From Bacteroidia bacterium (GTDB taxonomy: Bacteria; Bacteroidota; Bacteroidia; Bacteroidales; CAJPTX01), in NCBI GenBank assembly GCA_905373475.1, contig CAJPTC010000010.1, positions 10,637 through 74,636 on the forward strand: 64,000 bases of DNA, in the 5' to 3' direction. Position numbers and translations under genes: made by a program. This document shows positions 15,660 through 24,967 of this stretch, in pieces. Position 1 is the first letter of the stretch. Each line of letters begins with the position of its first letter. A model generated the notes under the pieces. The model was given only the letters and a program-made list of their open reading frames with translations. It was not told the origin of the DNA and ran no database searches.

Positions 15660-18134
15660 CTACTTGCACGCTTCAAAGCAGTTGTTCAGTTCCCTGTACC
15701 GAATTTCGACGGCATGTTCCAGCACGTAGAGAATACGCTGGTAGTGCGCAATATCAAATACGCTGAGCTTTCGCCCCATCCGTTCCTTTAGCCATTTCTG
15801 CGCTGGCTGGAACGGACCAATGTATTCTTGCCATGCTGCGCTGTTTACACCCTCAAAGAACTGCTTGGCGTTAATATATACCCTATTATCGCAGTATTGT
15901 ATTCTTTGTACGCGATTATGCCCTTTTATGGGGAAAGATGTCGCCAGCTTCCACGCTTCGCATCGCTCCATGAGATGCAATTGGCGAAGACGCCCTCCCA
16001 CCTCAGCAAGACGGCGGTATTCAGATAGTTGAGTAGGATAAGGTACGCGCGGAAAATCTATCTTAAGAAAAGCCTCGAAGCGTTGGCAGTAACTCGGCGA
16101 GTTGAGCACGGCATACACATAATCGAATAGTTCTTGTGCCTCCGTTTTTACACCAAGCCTTTTTTCTATCTCTTTGAGCACAGTAGAATGGAAATTCGTT
16201 TCACAGAACTGTCTCCCATTTACCAGAATTTGTTGGGGCGTAACCTTTGCGTTGCGCAAGCGGTAAAGCGGAAACACCGTCGTATTTCCCATAAAACAGA
16301 TCCTATCCACAAGACGTTGCGTTACAAAACAATGATGGTAAGCACCCGTATTTTTTACCGTTCTTAGGCTCACCAAGGCAACATTGTCAGTAGCAAGCAT
16401 ACTACCTAGCTTTTTGAAACGAGGGTAGGCAATTAAGCCTCTGTGCTTGGAGTAAAGTGTGTAGCGCAGATCAAACGGATAGTAATCTATAGCAACTACT
16501 GCTCCGTGTTCTGTATCTTGAAGGTTCTTGATGGCTTGTGCCAATTTCCAATCGCGCCCATCTAACCCGACGTCATATTTAGCGCGGAAATTCTCTTCTC
16601 TGAGACGCTTAGCATCGGCTATCAAGGGGCGAAAATCGTCAGCTTGCCACTGTATAGCCAGTTTGTCGCGTTGCGTTTCAACAGCGGTACTATACACCTC
16701 AAATAACTCTTGAAGTCCGAACCCATGCTGGTACTCCTCTTGTAACGCAAAATCCTTAGGTACAAGATAGTAGTACGGAGCAGTGGGCAAGAGTTGCTGC
16801 CAAGCAATATGTTGAAAGGTGTGCGTGTTGAGAAAATCTTCTTTCGCCATACGCAAACCAAAAATTTCGTGATAGTATACTTTAGCTAGCGTTTCGTTGT
16901 GAGGCTTTTTATGTTTCACAAAAAAACTGATACAAACCCCAGTTTTTATATTGAATAGGTTCTCGTCTTTCTCTCCAGTTCGAGTTTTCGCACTATAGCG
17001 CGAATCGCCATGAAGGTTTAAGATATAAATCGCATCAAAATAGGAGAGCAGTTCTCTACGCATCTGACGGTGAATAATACCATCGAGGTAACCCTTATTC
17101 GTGATAAAAGCCACTATTCCTTCCCCCGAACATTCTACACAGTGCTGTGCAAGTGCAATAAACTTGACGTAGTCGTCGCTCAGCGCCACGATGTTCACTT
17201 CTTCTAGTCTTTCAGACTTACCATCGCAATAGGGCTTGTATTTTTTCACGAGCTCAGTAATCCATTCGCCCTTGTTCGCACTCCCTCTGTTGTAGGGAGG
17301 GTTGCCCATTACAATTGTTATTCCTTTCCGTTTCCGTGCAAAGTCCATACTTGAAGCCAACAAAGAATTGGCAAGGTGGAATTGCACAGGGGGAATACCT
17401 TTGCCTCCTCGCGCCTGATAAGCCAGAGCTGTATTCATCTGTGCAATGCAGTAGGTAGGCCAAAGAATTTCAAATCCGTGTAATTCTACATCTTGTTGTT
17501 CTGGGCATTCAGCTAACATGCGCAACGCCTCTGCAAGAAAAGCCCCTGTCCCAGCGGCTGGTTCAATAATCTGGAGGCGTTTTTTTGGGAAACTTCCCCA
17601 TTCGGAGGCCAGTAACCACTGCGTAGCATCTACCATAAAACGTACGATGCACGAAGGCGTGTACCAAACTCCTAAGCGCTTACGTGCCACAGGATCGTAA
17701 ACTGCAAGAAAAGCTTCGTAGAGATGCAGTAGTAACTGTTCGGGGTATTGCTCCCGCAGTGTGGCAAAATCATCTGTTGTTAATACAGCATGAATTTCAG
17801 CCTGCAAGCTGGGCGAGAGCTCTTGTAAGAAAGAAAAGGGAGACTCCAACGTAGTTTGCCCCTGCGGAAAAAGGGCATTGAAGAGCGCCATTTGTGCCCA
17901 ATAATTGGCAAACTCGTCTAGGTTACTCACAGCACCTAGCTTGCAGAGTCGTTCATATTCCGAGCGTAGTTTGGCAGCTCCTGTGGTGCACGATGTACAA
18001 AATTGCTCACTTACAACCTCGCGCAGCTTAGTTACTAAAAGAGCAAGCTGCACGGCAAACGCCTGTAAAGAGGATTGAGACAGTTTCCCCTCAGACGTTT
18101 TTTTTCTTTCAGGAGTAGGCGACGGCAATTTCAT
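15660..18134 (-). CDS. Type ISP-like DNA adenine methyltransferase with target-recognition domain
   Basis: The protein has 824 residues. An N-terminal helical part ends in HLYEAFLAVYDPVARKR and GVWYTP (155-160), the usual lead-in of these enzymes. S-adenosylmethionine motif I is EPAAGTGAF (191-199) and the adenine-methylation motif IV is GNPPY (277-281). The second half (about 400-824) resembles the type ISP C-terminal specificity region. Type ISP enzymes such as LlaGI carry an N-terminal nuclease and a helicase before these domains; both are missing here and neither is encoded nearby. It may be a solitary methyltransferase, part of a split system whose other gene lies elsewhere, or a type IIG-like remnant. 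The target site cannot be read from sequence. A promoter presumably lies in 18135-18300. Confidence 0.8.
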   Translation of the reverse strand: MKLPSPTPERKKTSEGKLSQSSLQAFAVQLALLVTKLREVVSEQFCTSCTTGAAKLRSEYERLCKLGAVSNLDEFANYWAQMALFNALFPQGQTTLESPFSFLQELSPSLQAEIHAVLTTDDFATLREQYPEQLLLHLYEAFLAVYDPVARKRLGVWYTPSCIVRFMVDATQWLLASEWGSFPKKRLQIIEPAAGTGAFLAEALRMLAECPEQQDVELHGFEILWPTYCIAQMNTALAYQARGGKGIPPVQFHLANSLLASSMDFARKRKGITIVMGNPPYNRGSANKGEWITELVKKYKPYCDGKSERLEEVNIVALSDDYVKFIALAQHCVECSGEGIVAFITNKGYLDGIIHRQMRRELLSYFDAIYILNLHGDSRYSAKTRTGEKDENLFNIKTGVCISFFVKHKKPHNETLAKVYYHEIFGLRMAKEDFLNTHTFQHIAWQQLLPTAPYYYLVPKDFALQEEYQHGFGLQELFEVYSTAVETQRDKLAIQWQADDFRPLIADAKRLREENFRAKYDVGLDGRDWKLAQAIKNLQDTEHGAVVAIDYYPFDLRYTLYSKHRGLIAYPRFKKLGSMLATDNVALVSLRTVKNTGAYHHCFVTQRLVDRICFMGNTTVFPLYRLRNAKVTPQQILVNGRQFCETNFHSTVLKEIEKRLGVKTEAQELFDYVYAVLNSPSYCQRFEAFLKIDFPRVPYPTQLSEYRRLAEVGGRLRQLHLMERCEAWKLATSFPIKGHNRVQRIQYCDNRVYINAKQFFEGVNSAAWQEYIGPFQPAQKWLKERMGRKLSVFDIAHYQRILYVLEHAVEIRYRELNNCFEACK

Positions 18135-18246
18135 TTACATCAAATATACAATTTCTGAACAGACAAAATATCTGTGCTTCCTAAGCGTAAACCTGTGCCC
18201 AATAGCACTAAGTTTGAAGCAGAAAATAGGTTTCAAAAGTTCCTAC

Positions 18247-18254
18247 TATCTTTG
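18247..18254 (+). promoter_or_regulatory. Bacteroidota -7 element (TATCTTTG)
   Basis: Exact TAnnTTTG match 46 nt before the OmpH-like lipoprotein gene. No well-placed -33 element is evident. Confidence 0.45.
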
Positions 18255-18300
18255 TTCTGTCGAATAAAAATAAAGAGCGGCGTGTGCCGCAACGAAACAG

Positions 18301-18945
18301 ATGAAGCAAGTTGCAGTAGTAGTTTTAGGATTGTTGTTAGCCTTTTCCGTCGCTAGTTGCAAGAACGAGGGGCAAGGAGGAAATACCTCTACCACCGATT
18401 CGCTAGGGGTATCCACCACCGAGGCTTCTAGCTCGCAGAGCACCACTTCGCAGGTAGTATTCCCTAGCGATGGAATACGGATTGCGTGGGTAAATATGGA
18501 TTCGTTGCTCAAGGGCTATGACTACTACTTTGCCATGCAGCGCGAGATGGAAGCACTGACCGCACAAGCAGAAAAAGAGCTTACAACCAAAGGACAACAG
18601 TTGCAGAAGCGCGACGAAAAACTTCGCAACGATGTTGAGAAAGGGCTTGTAACTCGCAGCGAGGCGCAGCAGCAAGCACAAGAATTGGCGCAAGATCAAA
18701 CACGCTACCTTCAGTTGCAAGAGAGCAAACGCCAGCAGCTAGCAGAAGAGGAACAGGTGCGCTTGCGTCGTGTACAAGATGCCATAGACACTTACATTCG
18801 TAAGTACAACCAAGAGCATGGTTACCATTACATACTGAGTGTGGGACTTCTGTACGCTGACCCAGCTCTTTCAGTTACACAGGATGTACTCCGTGGGTTG
18901 AATGCCGATTACGCAGCACAACAAACCACCAATAACCCAAAATAG
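18301..18945 (+). CDS. OmpH/Skp-like lipoprotein
   Basis: The protein has 214 residues with a lipoprotein signal (FSVASC, lipidated Cys20), a Ser/Thr-rich spacer to about residue 60, then an OmpH/Skp-type region with a long coiled coil (about 80-160, rich in Gln, Glu, Lys and Arg). Skp is a periplasmic chaperone that carries unfolded outer-membrane proteins; family members in Bacteroidota are often lipid-anchored like this one. The lipid anchor and spacer suggest a membrane-tethered holdase. It is followed 9 nt later by the FtsB/DivIC-like gene, so the two are likely co-transcribed. No other chaperone genes are next to it. Confidence 0.8.
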   Translation: MKQVAVVVLGLLLAFSVASCKNEGQGGNTSTTDSLGVSTTEASSSQSTTSQVVFPSDGIRIAWVNMDSLLKGYDYYFAMQREMEALTAQAEKELTTKGQQLQKRDEKLRNDVEKGLVTRSEAQQQAQELAQDQTRYLQLQESKRQQLAEEEQVRLRRVQDAIDTYIRKYNQEHGYHYILSVGLLYADPALSVTQDVLRGLNADYAAQQTTNNPK

Positions 18946-18954
18946 GTTACTACT

Positions 18955-19275
18955 GTGAAGCTACGCCTAGGCAACCTTCCCCCGCGTGTAGAACGCATTC
19001 TCGTATTCCTGAGCAAAAAGTATGTTATACTACTGCTCGTATTTGTGATTTGGGCGGGGATTTTCGATGCTAATAGTTTGGTAAACATCCTTTCAGCACG
19101 GCATCGGGTAAAGGAATTAGGCGAAAAGAAAGCGTACTACCAGCAACAAATAGATGAAGAACAGCGACGTCTGGATGAACTGCATACCAGCCGCGAGAAT
19201 CTGGAGAAGTTCGCACGCGAACAATATTACATGCGGCGCGCTAATGAGGACATCTATGTAGTTGTAGACAAGTAG
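18955..19275 (+). CDS. FtsB/DivIC-family septum protein
   Basis: The protein has 106 residues: a basic N-terminus, one membrane helix (about 21-40, YVILLLVFVIWAGIF), then a coiled coil and the typical FtsB/DivIC ending LEKFAREQYYMRRANEDIYVV. In the divisome this small protein pairs with FtsL and FtsQ/DivIB to activate septal wall synthesis. It sits in the inner membrane with its C-terminus in the periplasm. It is downstream of the OmpH-like lipoprotein and ends 22 nt before a good terminator, so the two genes form a short unit. Confidence 0.85.
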   Translation: MKLRLGNLPPRVERILVFLSKKYVILLLVFVIWAGIFDANSLVNILSARHRVKELGEKKAYYQQQIDEEQRRLDELHTSRENLEKFAREQYYMRRANEDIYVVVDK

Positions 19276-19297
19276 CGCTTTAAGAGAATCTTAATAG

Positions 19298-19334
19298 AAA
19301 GAGACATCTCCATTTATGGGATGTCTCTTTTTTA
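19298..19334 (+). terminator. Rho-independent terminator
   Basis: An 11-bp stem (19298-19308 with 19320-19330) and T-tract to 19333 follow the FtsB-like gene. The A-tract upstream is short, so it probably acts on the plus strand. Confidence 0.8.
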
Positions 19335-19477
19335 TTACAGGAGCAATAGCATGACTCCAAAAAATACGTAATGCGCGTCGCTGTTTGATCATGTTGTTTT
19401 AGGGTGCGTTGCCTGCAACGTCCGTCTTCTGATTATCAATTCATTGACGTTTTTTGAGACATAAACGGAGCGCAGAT

Positions 19478-20797
19478 TTAGTTTTCGCTCTGCCCATCTT
19501 CCGTTTCCGTTAGTTGGTTGGACTTAGGAGTTTCGTCTAGAGCAGACGCAGGACGTGTTTTAATTCGTCGTCCTTTACGTATTATCGCACCGTAAAACGC
19601 AGAGACAGCGGGAACTTTCTCCAGTACGGGGATGAGGATACTAGTAAGTACAATACTTGTTAGAATAACGGCGTAGGTGAGATCGCGAATCATTTCACCG
19701 CCAGGTAACCCGTATTGAAGTGGCAAACTAGCCAAAACGGCAGCTGCCAGTCCCTTTGGCGCCATGGTAGACATAATCGTAAGATCAATGGTCGGTAATG
19801 CCTCATATATAGAGAATTTCACCACTGGGATACGCAGGATGTAGATTACAATCGTGATAAAGAATCCAAATAGGAGCGCCCAGCCGTTGGTAAATTGGAT
19901 AGAGATCCCGATAAATACAAAAAAGAAGGTCTTGAGTAGAAAGACTATCTCCGAGAAAAACTGTTTCTCGGAATCATTGAACGTATTCATACCGCGGCTC
20001 ACGAGGCGCTGAATCGTTTTGAAACGAAAGCGGTCTATGTTAGCAAGCGTAACACCAAAAGCAAGAGCCGCTATAGCACCACTGAATCCTAAAACTTCGG
20101 CAATTCCATATATCACAAAGACAAAGGCGGGAGTAGTAAACATGGAATTTTTAATGGTACGTATTTTGGCCAGAAGCACGGACCAAAGTAATGCGCTAAC
20201 AATCCCCAATAAAGCCGCTAAAGTAAAAGAGCTAATAATACTACCAACAATGACTCCTACGCGAATACCATCGGCACTGTAGGCCTGAATAAGGGCTAAC
20301 ACAAAAACAATACAGAGCACGTCGGATAGCGCAGATTCGAGTACCAAGATAGTACGCGCACTTTCTTGCAATTTTAGCTGTTTTACAAGCGGAATTACGA
20401 CTGCTGAAGAGGTGCCCCCTAAAATAGCGCCAAGTGTAAATGCAGGAATTGGTTCTAGCCCAAGAAGTAGCCAAGCGATGAGACCGACTACAAGTGTAGT
20501 TGCACCAAAATTGGTACACGTTATAAACGTCATCCCACGTAGTGCAGACTGCATGGTCTCAAAACGCAGATCGAGTCCTCCTTGAAACAGAATAAAAACG
20601 AGGGTGATCGTCGTAAAAATCCCCGTTACAATACCAAACGATTCGGGGGTTACGAGGTTAAGAACAGGACCGATGATGATACCGATGATCATGAGCATCA
20701 GAACATCGGGTATACCTTTTTTCTCAAAGATTCCTGCAAAAAGGTGGGACACAAAAATGAGTAACCCAATAAAAATCACGAGTTGCGCTGCATCCAT
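19478..20797 (-). CDS. Cation:proton antiporter (CPA family)
   Basis: The protein has 439 residues and about twelve membrane helices, with the Na+/H+ exchanger domain from residue ~8 to ~395. Typical stretches are GGLDLRFETM (helix 3-4 region), LGGTSSAVVIPLVKQLKL and LESALSDVLCIVF, where the adjacent acidic residues fit the ion-binding site of NhaP-type antiporters, and TMAPKGLAAAVLASL. The C-terminus is a short charged tail with no TrkA-type regulatory domain, unlike many K+/H+ antiporters. It probably exports Na+ or K+ in exchange for protons. It lies 19 nt downstream of the RNase Z gene on the same strand and may be co-transcribed. Confidence 0.85.
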   Translation of the reverse strand: MDAAQLVIFIGLLIFVSHLFAGIFEKKGIPDVLMLMIIGIIIGPVLNLVTPESFGIVTGIFTTITLVFILFQGGLDLRFETMQSALRGMTFITCTNFGATTLVVGLIAWLLLGLEPIPAFTLGAILGGTSSAVVIPLVKQLKLQESARTILVLESALSDVLCIVFVLALIQAYSADGIRVGVIVGSIISSFTLAALLGIVSALLWSVLLAKIRTIKNSMFTTPAFVFVIYGIAEVLGFSGAIAALAFGVTLANIDRFRFKTIQRLVSRGMNTFNDSEKQFFSEIVFLLKTFFFVFIGISIQFTNGWALLFGFFITIVIYILRIPVVKFSIYEALPTIDLTIMSTMAPKGLAAAVLASLPLQYGLPGGEMIRDLTYAVILTSIVLTSILIPVLEKVPAVSAFYGAIIRKGRRIKTRPASALDETPKSNQLTETEDGQSEN

Positions 20798-20816
20798 AGC
20801 TTATTATGCAATAGTT

Positions 20817-21731
20817 TTAAATTTTATGTACATCGAGTTCACGTGCGAGTGTGGTATTCGGGAAAATCGCCACTGCTTCTTGCAATAGCGGTGTAGGATC
20901 GGTATAGCGCGCCGAATAGTGCCCCAGTAGTAACTTTTTTACATGGGCAAGTTTTGCAAAAGTAGCGGCTTGCTGAGCCGTGGAATGCCCCGTATCCTTT
21001 GCAAGTTGTATGAGCGCTTGCATATAAGTTGCCTCATGATAGAGCAAATCTACCCCTTCTACGTATTCCGCTGCTGCTGCAGTATACAGCGTATCGCTCA
21101 TGTAGGCAAAACTTCTCGGATTACGACGCTGATACAGTGCTTCTGTCGTGGAAAGAACATCGCCATTTTCTAACAGAACATCTTCGCCGCGCTTTAGAGT
21201 AGCAATCTCTTGCCGCGTAAGAGCATATTTTTCGATGACCTCAGGGTAAATATTGGGAGGTAAAGGGTGCTCTTCAAACTTAAAACCCATTGTAGGGATT
21301 CGATGATGCAGTGGTATCGTAGATACCGAGAGTTGCCGATCTGCATAAATTGTAGCGCCTGGTGTGTCGGGGAGCGGATGAAATTGGAGCTCGAAATTGA
21401 GATGTACCACAAAGAAAGCAACCATGGTGTCGAGAATCGGCTGTAGGTCGCGGTGCGCATAAATAGCAAGCGGTGCAGTGCGCCCACTCATACTCAGCGA
21501 AGCAATCAGACCGAAAAGCCCCAATGTGTGGTCGGCATGTAGGTGGGTGATGAAAACAGCCACGACGCGCTCAGGAGCTAATGCAGCTTTGCAAAGCTGC
21601 ATTTGTGTACCCTCGCCACAATCTATGAGATAGACCTGCCGCCCTACGTATAATGCCTGAGCCGAAGGCGAACGAAAAGCAGTGGGCTTAGCGCTACCGC
21701 TTCCGAGCACTACAAGATTCCACGGAGTCAT
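20817..21731 (-). CDS. rnz: Ribonuclease Z
   Basis: The protein has 304 residues of the metallo-beta-lactamase fold. The zinc motif HLHADH (63-68) and a later Asp/His set (MSDTLY, LYHEATY and GHYSARY) fit the tRNA 3'-processing endonuclease. RNase Z cuts tRNA precursors after the discriminator base, which matters for tRNAs lacking an encoded CCA such as the tRNA-Asp in this window. The gene follows STAS and XRE genes on the same strand (gaps of 23 and 30 nt) and is followed by the antiporter. Confidence 0.95.
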   Translation of the reverse strand: MTPWNLVVLGSGSAKPTAFRSPSAQALYVGRQVYLIDCGEGTQMQLCKAALAPERVVAVFITHLHADHTLGLFGLIASLSMSGRTAPLAIYAHRDLQPILDTMVAFFVVHLNFELQFHPLPDTPGATIYADRQLSVSTIPLHHRIPTMGFKFEEHPLPPNIYPEVIEKYALTRQEIATLKRGEDVLLENGDVLSTTEALYQRRNPRSFAYMSDTLYTAAAAEYVEGVDLLYHEATYMQALIQLAKDTGHSTAQQAATFAKLAHVKKLLLGHYSARYTDPTPLLQEAVAIFPNTTLARELDVHKI

Positions 21732-21761
21732 CTAGGAGACAGGAGTCGCTTCTTCAAGAGG

Positions 21762-22238
21762 TTATTGCACTGGCGAAGGGATAATGCGCTCGGGATCATA
21801 AACTGTATCCATTTCCTCAAGCATATAGTCGTGCACAAGCTTGATAAAATGATTCCAAGTGTTCGTCTCGTCGACCATTTCACTTCGACAGTAGCGACGG
21901 TAGAGTTCATCGGAAACTACGGGCAACAGGAGCAGGTCATCATCATCCACAATCGAAGCGATCTCTTCCCGTGTGATGGTTCGCAAATCGTGTACCCCCA
22001 GCATTACAAGGGCGTGAGCACAATTCCGCGCTTTTTCTTGTTGCACCGACTGCCGATCGTAAACAATTTGCAACCCCAAAGCCTCGAGCACCTTTTCAAG
22101 GTTCGTAGTAACCATACCGCTACTCCCACGCTCGAAGATCGAGATCTGCGAAGGAGCAATACCCGTTTTCTCTGCCAACTGATACTGCTTTAAGCCGAGT
22201 CTTCTCCGCTGACCAGCTACTATTTCACTGATTTTCAT
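21762..22238 (-). CDS. XRE-family DNA-binding protein
   Basis: The protein has 158 residues. An N-terminal XRE/Cro helix-turn-helix (about 3-60) carries the recognition region YQLAEKTGIAPSQISIFERG. The remaining ~95 residues are acidic and helical, with a stretch of four Asp and four Leu around 98-105, and are not recognised. It resembles a chromosomal antitoxin or a small regulator, but there is no toxin partner. It lies between STAS and RNase Z genes, which often neighbour each other directly in related genomes as I recall, so this gene may be an insertion into that unit. Confidence 0.75.
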   Translation of the reverse strand: MKISEIVAGQRRRLGLKQYQLAEKTGIAPSQISIFERGSSGMVTTNLEKVLEALGLQIVYDRQSVQQEKARNCAHALVMLGVHDLRTITREEIASIVDDDDLLLLPVVSDELYRRYCRSEMVDETNTWNHFIKLVHDYMLEEMDTVYDPERIIPSPVQ

Positions 22239-22261
22239 TGCTTTGCTATTTATTATTACTG

Positions 22262-22627
22262 TTATTTCCCAAGGAGAATTTGCTCCTGTTCGTCGCTATA
22301 TGCAATTGATAGCACCGTATCTAGATGTGAAATTGCGATGAGGCGTTCGACTTGCTGCGAAAGATTACGCAAGATGAATACGCCTCCTGCATTCCTACAC
22401 AACCTATTTCCAACGAGCAGCGCGCTTAATCCTGAAGAATCGCAATACGAGCAATCCTTAAGATCTAGGACGATGTTGCGCTGCCCTAACCCCGAGAGTA
22501 TAATAAACTCAGACTTTAATCGCGGTGTTAGGACGGCATCCAGACGAGGAGAGGTAAGGGTTATGAGGGTATGCGTTTCAAACTCTTGGATGTTGTACGC
22601 ATTTTCTTCTTTTACTGGGTTTATCAT
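22262..22627 (-). CDS. STAS-domain anti-sigma factor antagonist
   Basis: The protein has 121 residues of the SpoIIAA/RsbV type. The phosphorylatable loop is YCDSSGLSALL, with Ser64/Ser65 at the position of the regulatory serine. These proteins normally bind an anti-sigma kinase when unphosphorylated and so free a sigma factor. No partner kinase or sigma factor is encoded here, so its partner must lie elsewhere or it does another job. It is the first gene of the STAS-XRE-rnz unit. Confidence 0.88.
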   Translation of the reverse strand: MINPVKEENAYNIQEFETHTLITLTSPRLDAVLTPRLKSEFIILSGLGQRNIVLDLKDCSYCDSSGLSALLVGNRLCRNAGGVFILRNLSQQVERLIAISHLDTVLSIAYSDEQEQILLGK

Positions 22628-23049
22628 TAGTAGGTACGTAATTGTGGTTGATGTTTGCTAGTTTTTGCGGTTCTCAGATGTCTTCAGGTTTTACATATTT
22701 TCACCTCGTGCGTTTTCCTGCTGTATATTTAGGAAATCGTATAGAGAAAAATACATAATGTGTTCCAACAAACTTAATTCTTCTGACTCTTCCCATATCT
22801 CATAAACAACAAATTCTATTATTGGATACGTAAGCCGCATTGATTTGTTTACGAATTTTGTTGATTTAGGCTATTATTTTCTCCTTTCGGCAATTCTGGT
22901 TTCTGTAGAAAGACCTCCTTTTCTTTTCAAAAGTCTGAATAATAGGCAGATTAGAGTCTAGACGTTGTGGTGGGACACACTCCTAGAGAGGGTGTGCAAA
23001 ACTCTTGGCGCACCTTCCAGATGTACTGTGTTATCGCCGTCTCTGAAGC
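22628..23049. other. AT-rich intergenic region
   Basis: About 420 nt without a convincing reading frame. It holds the start region of the STAS gene on the minus strand (a TAAGTTTG element on the minus strand at 22769-22776 is possible) and the 3' end region of the TraB-like gene. A short inverted repeat (CACACTC with GGGTGTG, about 22976-22996) is present without a T-tract. Confidence 0.35.
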
Positions 23050-24294
23050 CTACTGACGTTTATACGGATTCTTCGTGTAATCCTTAAAAATGGCACGTAC
23101 TGTCTCCTCTCCACATCCTAATGTTTTGGCAGTTTCTTCCCCTTGGGTATAGCTCTGTACGGCTTCGTTGCGCATACCTAGCATGTCGTAACAAAATCCG
23201 AGATTGCGCCAATATAGCACAGGAAAGAACCACGTTCCAAATTCATCAATATGAGGCTGCAATCTCTTCCCTACTTCTACCCCATCGGCATAGCGAGCCT
23301 GCAAGAAATCGAGCCAAAGGCGTTCAAAATCATAACGTGCACTACGAGTTTGTAGAGATGCCCACTCCTGCATAAGGCGTTCTGACAGTTCGATATCTTT
23401 TGCGGAGATTAGTTCTGGTTTCAGATCCATCTCAGGTCCATGCAGTAGCGGAACAAATGCATTGGCATACATCTCATTCGTATCGAGGTAATAATCTCTT
23501 GCCAACCAGTGCTCTAGGTAATCTGTCTCATTGCGAGAAGGCGATACGTCTTGCAACGGTAGAATGTCGTTCAATGCTACGAGACGCACGGAATTGCGTT
23601 TTGCGAGCGCATCGTCAAAGTAGTACTTATGTTCAGCGCCCGTAAAGACAATGACTCGCTTTGCTTGGCTTACGGTAATGGCGCTGTCTATAAGCGATAG
23701 CATTTTTGCATTTCGGGCTTCGGAATGCAAATTCATGACCCCATCGCCATATACGGCTATCTCTATCCGATATGCCTCGCGCGTGTAGTCGTTGTAATCT
23801 TTCCCATTAAAGAACTCATAGCCCGCAGCCTTACTCCGCCACACAGTATCTATAGAGCCATATTTCTTTTCAAAGGACTGTATTACACTACTATTCTGTA
23901 GCAACGAATCTTCCACCCGTTTTTTGTTCTTATAATCCTCCGTCTGCATATACTCTCTCCGCGCTGCTCGTACATCATAATTAACGCCCCAATAGTCTAT
24001 GGGGTAGCTCTTTATATTATGTTCTCCACCATAAATACAAGCCAGCGTCATCTCTTTTAGGTAGCTTTTCTTCCTAAAGTAGGAGGGCGGGATCTCTACA
24101 CAAATCGCATCGGGTTTGTAGGTAGCGAGAATGCGCACAATATCATGGTAGGTATAATTCGGATTCTCTGCATGCATTCCATGAATCGTACCCACTACAA
24201 GAACTTCTGGTATATCATGGCTCTTCTGCGCCATTACGGGGCATCGCCATAACAGGAGAAAGAGTATAAGTATAAAACCTCGTTTTACAGACAT
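23050..24294 (-). CDS. Secreted TraB/TIKI-like protein with TPR-like C-terminus
   Basis: The protein has 414 residues with a signal peptide ending VMA before Gln. The mature part starts with VLVVGTIHGMH and has CVEIPPSYF and FTGAEHKYYF; the first (GxxH) and the second (E-x-P) are hallmarks of the TraB/TIKI fold, a probable metalloprotease superfamily. The last ~80 residues resemble a TPR pair (CYDMLGMRNEAVQSYTQG). It is therefore a probable exported metal-dependent enzyme, but the substrate is unknown. It overlaps the upstream DUF2271 gene by 10 nt, so the two are co-expressed. No terminator is obvious. Confidence 0.65.
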   Translation of the reverse strand: MSVKRGFILILFLLLWRCPVMAQKSHDIPEVLVVGTIHGMHAENPNYTYHDIVRILATYKPDAICVEIPPSYFRKKSYLKEMTLACIYGGEHNIKSYPIDYWGVNYDVRAARREYMQTEDYKNKKRVEDSLLQNSSVIQSFEKKYGSIDTVWRSKAAGYEFFNGKDYNDYTREAYRIEIAVYGDGVMNLHSEARNAKMLSLIDSAITVSQAKRVIVFTGAEHKYYFDDALAKRNSVRLVALNDILPLQDVSPSRNETDYLEHWLARDYYLDTNEMYANAFVPLLHGPEMDLKPELISAKDIELSERLMQEWASLQTRSARYDFERLWLDFLQARYADGVEVGKRLQPHIDEFGTWFFPVLYWRNLGFCYDMLGMRNEAVQSYTQGEETAKTLGCGEETVRAIFKDYTKNPYKRQ

Positions 24295-24857
24295 TGTAAC
24301 TTCTTGTTTGCTTTCCCCGATATTCGTGTTTCGATGGCAATGTTTGAAACGATCTTCTGTTTCAATGGCTCTTCGCCCGTAATTTTATAGTCCGTTTCAT
24401 CCAAAAGTACCTCGTCATTGCTTACCGAAATAGTGCACTCATATTCAAGATAGGTTTTCCAAGCAGCATTCGCCTCAAGGCGGAGCTTATACTTCCCATC
24501 TGGGATGTTGTTCCCCTCACTGTCATCTAGCTCCCACACAAATTCTTGTCTTCCCGATTTGGGGGTTGCGCCGCTTACAGCATCCACAGGCTTCTCTTGC
24601 ACTGCTTTTCGCCATGCAATAAGTGCATCTGGGCGTTTTTCCCACCCCTTGCCAGCGGTAAAAGCGGTTACAAACAATGTTTTCACCAACTCACCTTTGT
24701 CGTTCTCTATCCAAACAGCAAACTGGTTTGTGGCTAACTTAAAGCGCTTATTGAAATCAAAGCTGAAAACAACCTCCTGTTTCGGAGTTGCCGCATATAT
24801 CCGTGTAGAACACAGCAGTACGGCTAGCAATATCAAAAGAACCATACGTTTCAACAT
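24285..24857 (-). CDS. DUF2271-family secreted protein
   Basis: The protein has 190 residues with a signal peptide (cut near IYA/ATPKQ). The domain has FSFDFNKRFKLATNQFAVWIEND, a GKGWEKRPDALIAWRKA stretch, and a Bacteroidota DUF2271 signature with VDAVSGATPKSG in the middle. DUF2271 proteins are often encoded with PepSY or FMN-related envelope proteins; the VSGAT motif recalls flavin-attachment signals, though that is only a resemblance. Here the partner is the TraB-like gene, which overlaps its 3' end by 10 nt. The function is not established. It is probably periplasmic. Confidence 0.7.
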   Translation of the reverse strand: MLKRMVLLILLAVLLCSTRIYAATPKQEVVFSFDFNKRFKLATNQFAVWIENDKGELVKTLFVTAFTAGKGWEKRPDALIAWRKAVQEKPVDAVSGATPKSGRQEFVWELDDSEGNNIPDGKYKLRLEANAAWKTYLEYECTISVSNDEVLLDETDYKITGEEPLKQKIVSNIAIETRISGKANKKLQCL

Positions 24858-24910
24858 TTCTCACTAAATATTTAATTCGTAGTGCAAGATAATACTTTAA
24901 TATAGGATAT

Positions 24911-24945
24911 AATAAAAAGCGCCGTAGTTTATACTACGACGCTTT
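24911..24945 (-). terminator. Rho-independent terminator after tsaD
   Basis: A 12-bp stem (24916-24927 with 24934-24945, one G-U on the minus strand) with a 6-nt loop and T-rich end, 23 nt past the tsaD stop on the minus strand. Confidence 0.75.
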
Positions 24946-24967
24946 CCTACTTTCATTTGTCGGAAGC

